NCBI RefSeq assembly: GCF_000721265.1
Contig: NZ_JOFZ01000012.1
Coordinates: forward strand, 558,001 to 622,000
Direction: 5' to 3'
From: Streptomyces sp. NRRL F-5126
GTDB taxonomy: Bacteria; Actinomycetota; Actinomycetes; Streptomycetales; Streptomycetaceae
DNA: 64,000 bases
Below, in pieces: positions 55,594-64,000 of the stretch. Within the stretch, counting starts at the first letter, position 1, and every line of letters starts with the position of its first letter. Below the pieces are notes generated by a model. It was not told the origin of the DNA. It worked only from the letters and a program-made list of their open reading frames with translations, and did no database searches. A program made the position numbers and the translations under genes.

Positions 55594-56856
55594 GTGAGCT
55601 CGACCAATCGCACCGTGGTCGTCACCGGTATCGGCGCAACCACACCACTGGGTGGCGACACCGCGTCCACCTGGGAGGGCCTGCTCGCGGGCCGCTCCGG
55701 CGTCCGCACGCTCGAGGGCGAGCGCTACACGGACCTGCCGGTACGTTTCGCCGCCTCGGCGGCCGTCGACCCGAGCGAGGTCCTGGCCAGGCCCCTCGCG
55801 CGCAAGCTCGACCGCTCGGCGCAGTTCGCGCTCGTCGCGGCCCGGGAGGCGTGGGCCGACGCCGGTTACACGGCGAAGGCCGGCGAGGACGCGTCGGTGG
55901 ACCCCGACCGGCTCGGCGCCGTCGTGGCGTCCGGCATCGGCGGCATCACCTCGCTGCTCGACCAGTACGACTCGCTGCGCGAGAAGGGGCCGCGCAAGGT
56001 GTCCCCCCACACCGTGCCGATGATGATGCCGAACGGCCCCGCGGCCAACGTCAGCATCGAGGTGGGCGCCAGGGCCGGGTCCCACACCCCGGTGTCCGCG
56101 TGTGCCTCGGGCGCCGAGGCCATCGGGTACGCGGTCGAGATGATCCGCACCGGCCGCGCCGACGTCGTCATCGCGGGCGGCACGGAGGCGACGATCCACC
56201 CGCTGCCGATCGCCGCGTTCGCCAACATGATGGCGATGTCGAAGGAGAACGACGCGCCCGAGAAGGCGTCGCGCCCCTTCGACAAGTCCCGCAACGGCTT
56301 CGTCATGGGCGAGGGCGCGGGCCTGATCGTGCTGGAGACCGCGGAGCACGCCGCAGCGCGCGGCGCGCGCGTCTACTGCGAGGTGCTCGGCCAGGGCATC
56401 TCCTCGGACGCGTACCACATCACGGCGCCCGAGCCGACGGGCGACGGCATCGCGGCGGCGCTGCGCCACCTGCTGGAGAACACCGGGCTCAAGCCGTCCG
56501 AGGTCGTGCACGTCAACGCGCACGCCACCTCGACGCCGCTGGGCGACCTCGGCGAGATCAAGGCGCTGCGCCAGGTGTTCGGCGACGACCTCGACCATGT
56601 GGCCATCTCCGCCACGAAGTCGATGACGGGCCACCTGCTGGGTGGCGCGGGCGGCATCGAGACGGTCGCCACGATCCTCGCCCTCTACCACCGGACGGCG
56701 CCGCCGACCATCAACGTCACCGAGCTGGACGACGAGGTCGACGCGGACATCGTGCGCGACGAGCCGAGGAAGCTGCCCGAGGGCACGATCTCGGCGGTCA
56801 ACGACTCGTTCGGCTTCGGCGGCCACAACGTGGTCCTGGCGCTGCGCACGCTCTGA
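55594..56856 (+). CDS. fabF: Beta-ketoacyl-ACP synthase II
   Basis: A 420-residue elongating condensing enzyme. The active-site Cys lies in TPVSACASGAEAIGYAVEMI. The His lie in HVNAHATSTPLGDLGEIKAL and ATKSMTGHLLGGAGGIETVA. GTG at 55594 gives SSTNRTVVVTGIGATTPLGG, the usual start; ATG 55555 would add 13 unconserved residues. GGAG lies 12 nt upstream. It is the last gene of the fab operon, with a terminator at 56880. Confidence 0.96.
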   Translation: MSSTNRTVVVTGIGATTPLGGDTASTWEGLLAGRSGVRTLEGERYTDLPVRFAASAAVDPSEVLARPLARKLDRSAQFALVAAREAWADAGYTAKAGEDASVDPDRLGAVVASGIGGITSLLDQYDSLREKGPRKVSPHTVPMMMPNGPAANVSIEVGARAGSHTPVSACASGAEAIGYAVEMIRTGRADVVIAGGTEATIHPLPIAAFANMMAMSKENDAPEKASRPFDKSRNGFVMGEGAGLIVLETAEHAAARGARVYCEVLGQGISSDAYHITAPEPTGDGIAAALRHLLENTGLKPSEVVHVNAHATSTPLGDLGEIKALRQVFGDDLDHVAISATKSMTGHLLGGAGGIETVATILALYHRTAPPTINVTELDDEVDADIVRDEPRKLPEGTISAVNDSFGFGGHNVVLALRTL

Positions 56857-56879
56857 CCCACCCGCGCGCCCGCGCTTCC

Positions 56880-56910
56880 GGGCCCCGCCTCCCGCGTGGA
56901 GGCGGGGCCC
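56880..56910 (+). terminator. Bidirectional terminator between fabF and the dehydrogenase
   Basis: GGGCCCCGCCTCC (56880-56892) pairs perfectly with GGAGGCGGGGCCC (56898-56910) around CGCGT. It lies 23 bp after the fabF stop and 7 bp after the convergent dehydrogenase stop. Confidence 0.85.
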
Positions 56911-56917
56911 TCGTGCG

Positions 56918-57793
56918 TCAGTCGTCGAAGCTGGCGAAGTAGCCGGCCGCCATGTCCTCGTCGCCGTGGCCCGTCGCCTCGGCCCGGCGGAACCGCTCGG
57001 CGCCCGCCTCCGTGACGTCCATCCGCACGCCGGCCGCCTGCGCGGCGGCGAGGATCAGGCGGGTGTCCTTCGCGGCGTTGGAGAGCGCGAAGCTGGGCGC
57101 GAAGTCGTCCCTGGCGATGGCGTCGGCCTTGAGGTGCACGTAGCCGCAGTCCATGAGGCCGCCCTCGATGGTGTCGAGGAACGACTGCGGGTCGATGCCG
57201 AGCCCCTTGGCGAGGGCGACGGACTCGCCGGTGGCGTGCGTCAGCGCGAGCGTCCAGTTGTTGCAGACGAGCTTGAGGCGCGTCGCCGCCGCCGTGGAGC
57301 CGTCGTCGCCCGCCCACACCGTGCGCTGCCCGATCGCGTCGTGCACCGAGACGAGCGCGTCCCGCGCACGGTCGGGTCCCGCGGCGAGGTTCGTGAGCCT
57401 GCCCGCCTCGGCCGGCGCCTTCGTGCCGAGGACCGGGCCGTCGACGAAGAGGAGGCCGTGCTCGGCGCCGAACGCGGCGAGCCGCGGCACGTCGTCCACG
57501 CCGACCGTCGTGGACTGGAGCCAGACGGCGCCGCTCGTGAGGCCGGGCGCAGCCTCGCGCATGGTGTCGAGGACGGCGGTGCCGTCGAAGAGCATGGTGA
57601 TGACGGTGGCAGCCCCGGCGACCGCCTCGGCCGCCGTGCCGAAGACCTGTGCACCGTCGGCGGCGAGTGGCTCGGCCTTGGCCCGGGTGCGGTTCCACAC
57701 GCGCAGGGTGTGGCCGGTTCGCAGCAGGTTGCGGGCCATGGCGGCCCCCATGATTCCGGTGCCGAGCAGGGCGACGCTCTTGTGATCAGCCAT
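56918..57793 (-). CDS. NAD(P)-dependent 6PGDH/HIBADH-like dehydrogenase
   Basis: A 291-residue beta-hydroxyacid dehydrogenase. The Rossmann fold is VALLGTGIMGAAMARNLLRT (GxGxMG). The substrate-binding and catalytic parts are FVDGPVLGTKAPAEAGRLTN and TRLKLVCNNWTLALTHATGE with the catalytic Lys. TACCGT lies 6 nt before the ATG (57805-57800), suggesting leaderless initiation. The true substrate is unknown; imine reductases share this fold. Confidence 0.9.
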   Translation of the reverse strand: MADHKSVALLGTGIMGAAMARNLLRTGHTLRVWNRTRAKAEPLAADGAQVFGTAAEAVAGAATVITMLFDGTAVLDTMREAAPGLTSGAVWLQSTTVGVDDVPRLAAFGAEHGLLFVDGPVLGTKAPAEAGRLTNLAAGPDRARDALVSVHDAIGQRTVWAGDDGSTAAATRLKLVCNNWTLALTHATGESVALAKGLGIDPQSFLDTIEGGLMDCGYVHLKADAIARDDFAPSFALSNAAKDTRLILAAAQAAGVRMDVTEAGAERFRRAEATGHGDEDMAAGYFASFDD

Positions 57794-57847
57794 GGCCCCA
57801 CGGTACGGCGCGGCGCCGCGCGGTCGCCTTCCGGCGGGGTGTGCCGG

Positions 57848-58342
57848 TCAGACGACCTGGTGGAGCCAGCGCACCGGCGCGCCCTCGCCCGCGTAGCGGA
57901 AGGGTTCGAGCTCGTCGTCCCACGGCTTGCCGAGCAGCGTCGCGATCTCGTCCCGCAGCGCGCTCTCGTCGCGCCCGGAGCGGCCGAGTGCGGCCCGCAG
58001 CCGGTCCTCGGGCACCAGGATGTCGCCGTGCACGCCGGTGGCGGCGTGGAAGATGCCGAGGTCAGGGGTGGCGCTGTAGCGCTCGCCCTCGGCCGCGTGG
58101 CTCGGCTCGGCGGTGACCTCGAATCTGAGCATCTGCCAGCCGCGCAGCGCCGAGGCAAGTTCGGACGCCGTGCCGGCCCGCCCCTTCCAGGAGAACTCGG
58201 CGCGCCAGGTGCCCGGGGCAGCCGGCTGCCTGACCCAGTCGAGCTGGACACGGACGCCGAGCACGCCGCCGACCGCCCACTCGACGTGCGGGCACATCGC
58301 GCGCGGTGCGGAGTGCACGTACAGGACTCCACGTGTCGTCAC
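57848..58342 (-). CDS. DUF3145 family protein
   Basis: A 164-residue actinobacterial protein. Segments: TRGVLYVHSAPRAMCPHVEW, LRGWQMLRFEVTAEPSHAAE and GERYSATPDLGIFHAATGVH. The GTG start follows GGAGGT. It is conserved beside fab genes in Streptomyces. Function is unknown. Confidence 0.93.
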   Translation of the reverse strand: MTTRGVLYVHSAPRAMCPHVEWAVGGVLGVRVQLDWVRQPAAPGTWRAEFSWKGRAGTASELASALRGWQMLRFEVTAEPSHAAEGERYSATPDLGIFHAATGVHGDILVPEDRLRAALGRSGRDESALRDEIATLLGKPWDDELEPFRYAGEGAPVRWLHQVV

Positions 58343-58639
58343 CGGGACCTCCAGTCTGGGACGAGGTTCGCCTTCCCAGCGGCCTCAGTAAACATCATCG
58401 AAAGCAGAACTCCGCAAATGGGACAGCATGTGACGTGATGCAACCTACCGGAGCCGCGGTCCGCCGAGTGCCGCTGGTTCGACGTGGAAAAGTTACCGCG
58501 CGAAGGGGCTGTGAGGGTGACGTACCGTCGGTCCGGTGCCCGATTCACGCGAAGCTTTCACTCGCCCGTGCGGGACCGGGAGTGCGCATAGGCCAGTGGC
58601 GGTTTCGCCCGGCCGACAACCGGGAAAGGCGGTGTTTCC

Positions 58640-59617
58640 ATGAGGTGTCGAGGCGTGCGACGGGGCAGGCGGACGGCGGCGCGCGGTGTGGGCGCCGCGG
58701 CCGCTGTGGCGGCGCTGCTCGCGGCCGGCGGCTGCGGCTCCCCGCACCACGGCCAGGACGCGCGCGGGACCTCGCGTCCCCCGTCGTCGTCCACGTCCTC
58801 GTCCTCGTCCTCCAAGTCGCCCTCCCCGTCGCCCTCGCCGTCCCGCACGGCGGCGGCGGCCACCGGCTGGGACCGCGACCCCGCGTCCGTCGCGGCGGTC
58901 GGCGACTCCATCACGCGCGGGTTCGACGCGTGCGGGCTGCTGCGTGACTGCCCGTCGGTGTCGTGGTCCACAGGGACCGACCCCTCGGTGGACAGCCTCG
59001 CGCTGCGGCTGCTCGGCCCCGCGCATGTCAGGGACCACAGCTGGAACGCGGCGCGCTCCGGCGCGACGATGGCGGCGCTGCCCGCCCAGATGGCGCGGGT
59101 CGCGGTGCACAGGCCGGGTCTCGTGACGGTGGCGGCGGGCGCGAACGACGCGTGCCGGAGTTCGGTGGACGGTATGACGTCCGTCGCGTCGTTCCGTACG
59201 TCGTTCGAGACGGCGATGCGCAAGCTGCGCGCGGTGTCGCCGTCGTCGCAGGTGTACGTGTCGAGCGTGCCCGACCTGCGGCGGCTGTGGGCCACGGGGC
59301 GCGCGAACCCGCTGGGACGCGAGGTGTGGAAGCTCGGGATCTGCGCGTCGATGCTCGGGGACGCGCAGAGCGACGACGCGGCGGCCAGGCAGCGCAGGCA
59401 GACGGTGTACGACCGGATCGTGGCGTACAACGGCGTGCTGCGCGACGTGTGCGCGCACGATCGGCGGTGCCGCTACGACGGGGGCGCGGTGTTCGGCTAC
59501 CGCTTCTCGGCGAAGTCGCTCAGCCCCTTCGACTTCTTCCATCCGAGCAAACAGGGGCAGGCCACGCTGGCGAGGATCGCGTACGCCCGTGTCACGGCGG
59601 CGCGGCCGACCACGTAG
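58640..59617 (+). CDS. SGNH/GDSL-family lipoprotein hydrolase
   Basis: A 325-residue exported protein. The signal sequence ends LLAAGGC, Cys32 the likely lipid site. A Ser/Pro-rich linker follows, then the SGNH domain with the catalytic Ser in AAVGDSITRGFDACG, the Asn block in VAAGANDACRSS and the Asp/His in SPFDFFHPSKQGQA. GGAAAGG precedes the ATG. Esterase or lipase activity on an extracellular substrate is likely. Confidence 0.9.
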   Translation: MRCRGVRRGRRTAARGVGAAAAVAALLAAGGCGSPHHGQDARGTSRPPSSSTSSSSSSKSPSPSPSPSRTAAAATGWDRDPASVAAVGDSITRGFDACGLLRDCPSVSWSTGTDPSVDSLALRLLGPAHVRDHSWNAARSGATMAALPAQMARVAVHRPGLVTVAAGANDACRSSVDGMTSVASFRTSFETAMRKLRAVSPSSQVYVSSVPDLRRLWATGRANPLGREVWKLGICASMLGDAQSDDAAARQRRQTVYDRIVAYNGVLRDVCAHDRRCRYDGGAVFGYRFSAKSLSPFDFFHPSKQGQATLARIAYARVTAARPTT

Positions 59618-59628
59618 GCTGCCCGACC

Positions 59629-60612
59629 GTGACGAGTGTGGAGCGGGAAGCGGCGGGCGCGGTGCCCGGGGGCGGCGACGTGGAGTGCTGGACGCTGGAG
59701 CGCGGCGGTACGCGCGTGCGGCTGCTGACGTACGGCGCGATCGTGCGGTCGGTCGAGGTGCCCGACCGGTCGGGTGAGGTGGCGGACGTGGTGCTCGGCC
59801 TCGGTTCCGCCGCCGAGTACGCGGCGTGCCCCAAGCCGTACCTGGGTGCGCTGGTCGGTCGGTACGCGAACCGGATCGCGGGCGCCTCGTTCACGCTCGA
59901 CGGCGTCAGGTACGAACTGCCGGCCAACGACGGCCCCAACTGCCTGCACGGCGGCCCCGAGGGGTTCGACCGCAGGGTGTGGCGGGCTGAGCAAGTGCCG
60001 GACGGCGTGCGGATGTCACGGGTCAGCGAGGCGGGCGAGCAGGGCTTCCCCGGACGCCTCGACGTGGCCGTCACGTACACGCTGGACGCGGCGGGCGCGC
60101 TCACTCTCCGCTACGACGCGGTGGCGGACGCCCCGACGCCGGTGAACCTGACGAACCACACGTACTGGAACCTGAACGGCGCGAAGTCGGGGCCCGCCGT
60201 CGGCCGCCACACGCTGCGGCTCGGCGCCTCCCGCATGACCCCGGTGGACGCGGCGCACATCCCGACGGGCGGCACGGCGCCGGTGGCCGGCACGCACCAC
60301 GACTTCCGCGAGGCGCGCGAGCTCGACGGCGGCCACGACCACAACTTCGTGCTGGACGGCGGCGGCCCGGCGGCGGAGCTGTACGCGCCGGAGACGGGCA
60401 GGCTGCTGACGATCACGACCACGGAGCCCGGCATCCAGCTGTACACGTCGGACGGCTTCGCCCCGCCGGTGCCCTACTCGCCGGGTTCGGGCGTGGCGCT
60501 GGAGACGCAGGGCTACCCGGACGCCCCGAACCGGCCGGAGTTCCCCTCCACGATCCTGCGCCCGGGCGAGCGCCACACCTCGACGACGACGTACGCCTTC
60601 ACCGCGCGCTGA
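59629..60612 (+). CDS. Aldose 1-epimerase
   Basis: A 327-residue galactose-mutarotase-fold enzyme interconverting sugar anomers. Motifs: YLGALVGRYANRIAGASFTL, PNCLHGGPEGFDRRVWRAEQ, VNLTNHTYWNLNG (catalytic His) and ALETQGYPDAPNRPEFPSTI (catalytic Glu region). GTG at 59629 overlaps the region of the SGNH stop; TAGGCT lies 8 nt upstream. Possibly expressed with the SGNH gene or separately. Confidence 0.95.
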   Translation: MTSVEREAAGAVPGGGDVECWTLERGGTRVRLLTYGAIVRSVEVPDRSGEVADVVLGLGSAAEYAACPKPYLGALVGRYANRIAGASFTLDGVRYELPANDGPNCLHGGPEGFDRRVWRAEQVPDGVRMSRVSEAGEQGFPGRLDVAVTYTLDAAGALTLRYDAVADAPTPVNLTNHTYWNLNGAKSGPAVGRHTLRLGASRMTPVDAAHIPTGGTAPVAGTHHDFREARELDGGHDHNFVLDGGGPAAELYAPETGRLLTITTTEPGIQLYTSDGFAPPVPYSPGSGVALETQGYPDAPNRPEFPSTILRPGERHTSTTTYAFTAR

Positions 60613-60711
60613 GGGCGCGGCGCGGCCGGGGACGCTCGTGCGGTGCGCCTGCCGGAAGGGCCTCGCGGGACACCCGGGGCCGCGCCAACCGCCCCGTGCC
60701 GTATGGACCAG

Positions 60712-63700
60712 TCATCCTCGCCTCGCGCCGGCTGTGGTACGAGGAGGTCTCCGCCTGCCTCCGCCGGGGCGACGGAAGGGTGCCGGCGCAAGTCCGCTGA
60801 TGGGCCGGTGCGGGTCGGCGACGAGGTCGCGGAGGGTACGGACGTAGGTGTCCGCGACCAACGCGGCCGTGGCTGGGTCGAACAGGTCGGTCGCGTACTC
60901 GAGGGTGGCGTACAGGCCGGCCGGGCTGCCGTCAGCGCCGAACTCCTCGGTCAGCAGGAATGAAAGGTCGAACTTGGCGTTGAGCTCGGCCCGTTCCTCG
61001 ACCACCGCGTGGACTCCGGGGATGCGCAGGGCGGCGCGGGCGTTGTTCTGCAGGAGGAGCATGACCTGGAACAGAGGGTGCCGGCCGAGTGTGCGCTCGG
61101 GGTTGAGGTGCTCGACCACCTTCTGGAAAGGGGCGTCCTGCTGCGCGAAGGCGGCCAGGTCGGTGTCTCGGACGCGGCGGAGCAGCTCCGCGAAAGTCGG
61201 GTCGCCCGAGACATCCGTGCGCAGCACCAGCGTGTTGACGAAAAACCCGACGAGCCGGTCAAGTGCCTCGTCGCCGCGCCCGGCCACTGCAGAGCCGATC
61301 GGCAGGTCGTCCCCCGCACCGAGCCGGTGCAGCAGCGCGGCCAGACCCGCGTGCAGGACCATGAACAAGGTGGCGCCGCCGGCCCTCGCGCAGTCGAGCA
61401 GCCGCGCGTGCGACGCCGCGTCCACGCGGAACCGCACGGTCTCCCCCTGATAGGAGGACACCTGCGGACGCGCCCGGTCAGTGGGCAGGGCCAGATCGTG
61501 CGGAGCGCCCTCCAGCGCCTTGCGCCAGTAGGAGAGCTGCTGCGCGAGAAGCGACCCCTGCGCGGTCTGCTCACCGAGCAGTGCCCGCTGCCACACCGCG
61601 TAATCAGCGTACTGAACCGAGAGCGGCGCCCAGTCCGGGGCTCGGCCTGCGAAACGGGCCGCGCAGGCCGCACTCAGGTCGGTCAGCAGCGGCCCGATCG
61701 ACCACCCGTCACTGGCTATGTGGTGCAAGAGCACCAGCAGCACATGTTCCCGGGCCGACAGCCGGAACAGCCAGCAGCGCAGCGGCAGGTCAGAGCCGAC
61801 GTCGAACACGTGACACGCCGCCCGGGCCAGATCGGCCTCCATCTCCGCCACGGTCGTTTCGGAGAACTCCAGCACCGGCGCGACCGCGTCCGCGGGCAGG
61901 ACCCGCTGGAGGGGGCCGTCAACGGACGGCAGGTAGACCGTGCGCAGCACTTCGTGCCGCCGTACCACGTCGTCAAGCGCCGCCCGCAGCATTTCCGGCT
62001 CGACTTCCCCACGCAACCGGAAGACGTGCGGGGTGTTGTACGTCGCGCTGGGCCCCTCCATCTCGCCCACCAGCCACATGCGCTCCTGGGCGTACGACAG
62101 CGGCATCACCTCACGCCGCTCCGCCGGCCCCAACCGAGGACGGTCGCTCTCCCGACTCGCGTCGAGGACGATGGCGAGGGCCGCGGCGCTGGGGTGGTCG
62201 AAGACGCCGGCCAGGCTCAGCTCACGGCCGAGGGCCTCGCGCACGCGGCTGATGACGCGAGCCGCGAGGAGGGAGTGACCGCCGAGGTCGAAGAAGTTGT
62301 CATCCACTCCCACCTCCGGCATTCCCAGCACCTCGGCGAAGACCTCGCACAGCAACCGCTCGCTCGCGCCGGCCGCGGCCCGGCCACCGCCTGCCCGCCG
62401 GTAATCCGGCGCCGGCAGTGACTGGCGATCCAGCTTCCCGTTCGCGGTCCGCGGCAGCGCTTCGAGCACCAGCATCGCCGCCGGCACCAGGTAGTCCGGC
62501 AACGCCGCGCGGGCGAGCGCCCTCAGCGCGTCCGGCGTCACTGCGCCTGCCCGCACCGGCACCGCATAGGCGACCAGCCGTCTGTCGCCCGGCCGGTCCT
62601 CACGGATGACCACCGCGGCGGCCGCCACCCCCGGCGCTCGCGCCAGCACCGCCTCGACCTCGCCCGGCTCCACCCGGAACCCGCGCAGTTTGACCTGGTG
62701 ATCCGCGCGGCCGACGTACTCGACCTGCCCCTGTCCCGTCCAGCGGGCCAGGTCTCCGGTCCGGTACATCCGCTCGCCGGGCTTGCCGAACGGGCATGCC
62801 ACGAACCGCTCGGCCGACAACGCGGGCTGCCCGGCGTACCCGCGCGCCAAGCCGACGCCGGCCAGGTAGATCTCCCCGGTCACCGCGGAAGGGACCGGCC
62901 GCAGGGCCTCGTCCAGGATGTACAGCCGCTTGTTGGCGACGGGACGCCCGACGGGGATGGCAGCCGCGCGGAGGTCCGCGGGCCGCACCTCGTGGGTCGC
63001 GCTGAAGCCCATGCTCTCGGCCGGACCGTAAGCGTTCGCCACACGCAGCCGCGGGTAGGCGGCCATGATCTTAGCCACGTGGGACACCGAGGCGGCCTCG
63101 CCCGCGGTGAACGCGAGCTCGACGCCTTGGAAGGCTTCCGGATATTCGTCCACGAGGAAGTTGAACAGACTGGCGGACAGCCTCAGCCTGTTGACGCCGT
63201 GCTCGGCGACCTGCCGCGCGATGGCCGCGGGATCGGCCTGCCGCGTGGGCAGCAGGATGCTGCGTCCCCCGTGCAGCAGCGGGCCCCATAGTTCGAGCGC
63301 GAAGGCGTCCCACGAGACGGGGGCGGCCTGCAGGAAGACCGCTTCCGGTCCCAGACGGGGATAGCTCTGGCCGAGGTAGGTACCCACCAGCGCACGGTGC
63401 GGCGAGGCGACGCCCTTCGGCGTCCCCGTGGAACCTGATGTGAACATCACGGCGGCGACGCTTCCGGGGCCGGCCGTGCGGCCGAGATCCGCTGCCGGCT
63501 CGGCCGCGATCGCGCGAGCCTCGTCCGGCGCGTCGACACGCACGACGCGGTACCCGGCGTTCCCGGCGTCGAGCGTGGGGGCAAGGCCCGCCCGCGTGAC
63601 GACAACGCGGGTCCCGGCGGTGGACAGGACCGTCCGCAGCCGCTCCTGCGGGAACGCCGGATCCAGCAAGGTGTACGCGCCGCCTGCCTTGCAGACCGCG

Positions 63701-64000
63701 AGCATGGCGATCACCATGCCGACATCGCGCTCGAAGTGCACGCCGACGACCTCGTCCGGGCGGACACCAAGTCCGCGCAGGAACCGGGCCAGCCGGTTGG
63801 CTTGCGCGTTGAGCTCGCCATAAGTGATCCGCTCGTCGGCGCAGATCACCGCGACCGCTTCCGGCCACCGTGCCGACCCTTCCTCGAACAACTCGTGCAA
63901 GCAGCGATCCGGAATCTCGACCGTCGTCTCGTTCCACCCCGTGACCAGTGCGCGGCGTCCCTGCTCCGGTCCAGCAAGATCAAGCGCCGTGAGCGGGCAC
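60712..64000 (-). CDS. Non-ribosomal peptide synthetase (A-T-C, 5' partial)
   Basis: The frame is open to the right edge, so the gene begins outside. At the edge is the end of a condensation-domain linker ([32 protein letters not shown]). The adenylation domain has A3 [13 protein letters not shown]5 NAYGPAES, A7 [10 protein letters not shown]8 [20 protein letters not shown] and A10 [11 protein letters not shown]. The thiolation site is [17 protein letters not shown] complete condensation domain follows ([55 protein letters not shown]). Then comes a short Arg/Pro/Gly tail and stop. There is no thioesterase. By eye against GrsA the specificity residues read about D-A-L-R-F-A-A-G-F, not one I recognise. 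The product peptide is unknown. Confidence 0.95.
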   Translation of the reverse strand, partial: CPLTALDLAGPEQGRRALVTGWNETTVEIPDRCLHELFEEGSARWPEAVAVICADERITYGELNAQANRLARFLRGLGVRPDEVVGVHFERDVGMVIAMLAVCKAGGAYTLLDPAFPQERLRTVLSTAGTRVVVTRAGLAPTLDAGNAGYRVVRVDAPDEARAIAAEPAADLGRTAGPGSVAAVMFTSGSTGTPKGVASPHRALVGTYLGQSYPRLGPEAVFLQAAPVSWDAFALELWGPLLHGGRSILLPTRQADPAAIARQVAEHGVNRLRLSASLFNFLVDEYPEAFQGVELAFTAGEAASVSHVAKIMAAYPRLRVANAYGPAESMGFSATHEVRPADLRAAAIPVGRPVANKRLYILDEALRPVPSAVTGEIYLAGVGLARGYAGQPALSAERFVACPFGKPGERMYRTGDLARWTGQGQVEYVGRADHQVKLRGFRVEPGEVEAVLARAPGVAAAAVVIREDRPGDRRLVAYAVPVRAGAVTPDALRALARAALPDYLVPAAMLVLEALPRTANGKLDRQSLPAPDYRRAGGGRAAAGASERLLCEVFAEVLGMPEVGVDDNFFDLGGHSLLAARVISRVREALGRELSLAGVFDHPSAAALAIVLDASRESDRPRLGPAERREVMPLSYAQERMWLVGEMEGPSATYNTPHVFRLRGEVEPEMLRAALDDVVRRHEVLRTVYLPSVDGPLQRVLPADAVAPVLEFSETTVAEMEADLARAACHVFDVGSDLPLRCWLFRLSAREHVLLVLLHHIASDGWSIGPLLTDLSAACAARFAGRAPDWAPLSVQYADYAVWQRALLGEQTAQGSLLAQQLSYWRKALEGAPHDLALPTDRARPQVSSYQGETVRFRVDAASHARLLDCARAGGATLFMVLHAGLAALLHRLGAGDDLPIGSAVAGRGDEALDRLVGFFVNTLVLRTDVSGDPTFAELLRRVRDTDLAAFAQQDAPFQKVVEHLNPERTLGRHPLFQVMLLLQNNARAALRIPGVHAVVEERAELNAKFDLSFLLTEEFGADGSPAGLYATLEYATDLFDPATAALVADTYVRTLRDLVADPHRPISGLAPAPFRRPGGGRRRPPRTTAGARRG

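Overview
The window comes from the chromosome of a Streptomyces or a very close actinomycete. GC content is very high, with strong G/C bias at third codon positions. There are Shine-Dalgarno motifs of the GGAGG type, many GTG starts and many apparently leaderless genes. Marker families include XRE-DUF5753/DUF397 pairs, DUF3052, DUF3145, DUF4429 and a FasR-fabD-fabH-acpP-fabF cluster. From memory, the stretch from about 33 to 60 kb resembles the core ter-aceE-fab arrangement of S. coelicolor; this was not checked against a database.

Layout. 1-12.7 kb is accessory: a 5'-truncated caspase-like/nSTAND/WD40 protein with a rare TTA codon, a LysR regulator, two aldo/keto reductases, an XRE + DUF397 pair, a transglutaminase-like protein, a frameshifted MFS transporter, and a coupled DUF2277-nucleotidyltransferase-thioesterase operon. 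12.7-19.9 kb is a sugar-uptake locus: a divergent LacI repressor, then a binding lipoprotein, two permeases and a GH3 glycosidase. 20-25.3 kb holds a GH25 lysozyme, a HAD phosphatase, two GNAT proteins and two decayed genes. It also holds a tiny HTH gene behind a perfect 16-bp inverted repeat, and tRNA-Val(UAC) with its terminator. 25.4-29.3 kb holds a DUF4097 lipoprotein, a coiled-coil membrane protein, a FmdB zinc ribbon and a MalY/PatB-type aminotransferase.

29.5-39.2 kb is a Ter (tellurite/stress) locus. One arm reads leftward: HpcH-like lyase, then a large fused PRTase-TRSP-StiP/PELOTA protein, then a HAD phosphatase. This matches the published prediction of a Ter-linked nucleoside-like metabolite pathway. 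The second part carries three TerD proteins, one TerA/TerD-like protein and a TerC/DUF475 membrane protein. 39.3-43.6 kb holds a peroxiredoxin, DUF3052 and aceE. The aceE gene carries an in-frame palindromic insertion and a 12-bp triplicate in its leader. 44-51.8 kb holds an MFS/TetR pair, a DUF1023 hydrolase, DUF4429-SHOCT, a MerR/GNAT pair, a serine hydrolase and a pirin. 51.9-56.9 kb is the type II fatty-acid synthase operon under FasR, with a long hairpin between acpP and fabF. 56.9-60.6 kb holds a 6PGDH-like dehydrogenase, DUF3145, an SGNH lipoprotein and an aldose 1-epimerase. From 60.7 kb to the right edge is the 3' part of an NRPS gene (A-T-C), unusual in ending on a condensation domain.

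The most interesting signals are these: the fused Ter nucleotide-type enzyme; the operator-like repeat over the promoter of the 72-aa HTH gene; the acpP/fabF hairpin; the repeat inserted into aceE; and a recurring TANNNT box 6-7 nt before start codons, which implies leaderless transcripts at about a dozen genes.
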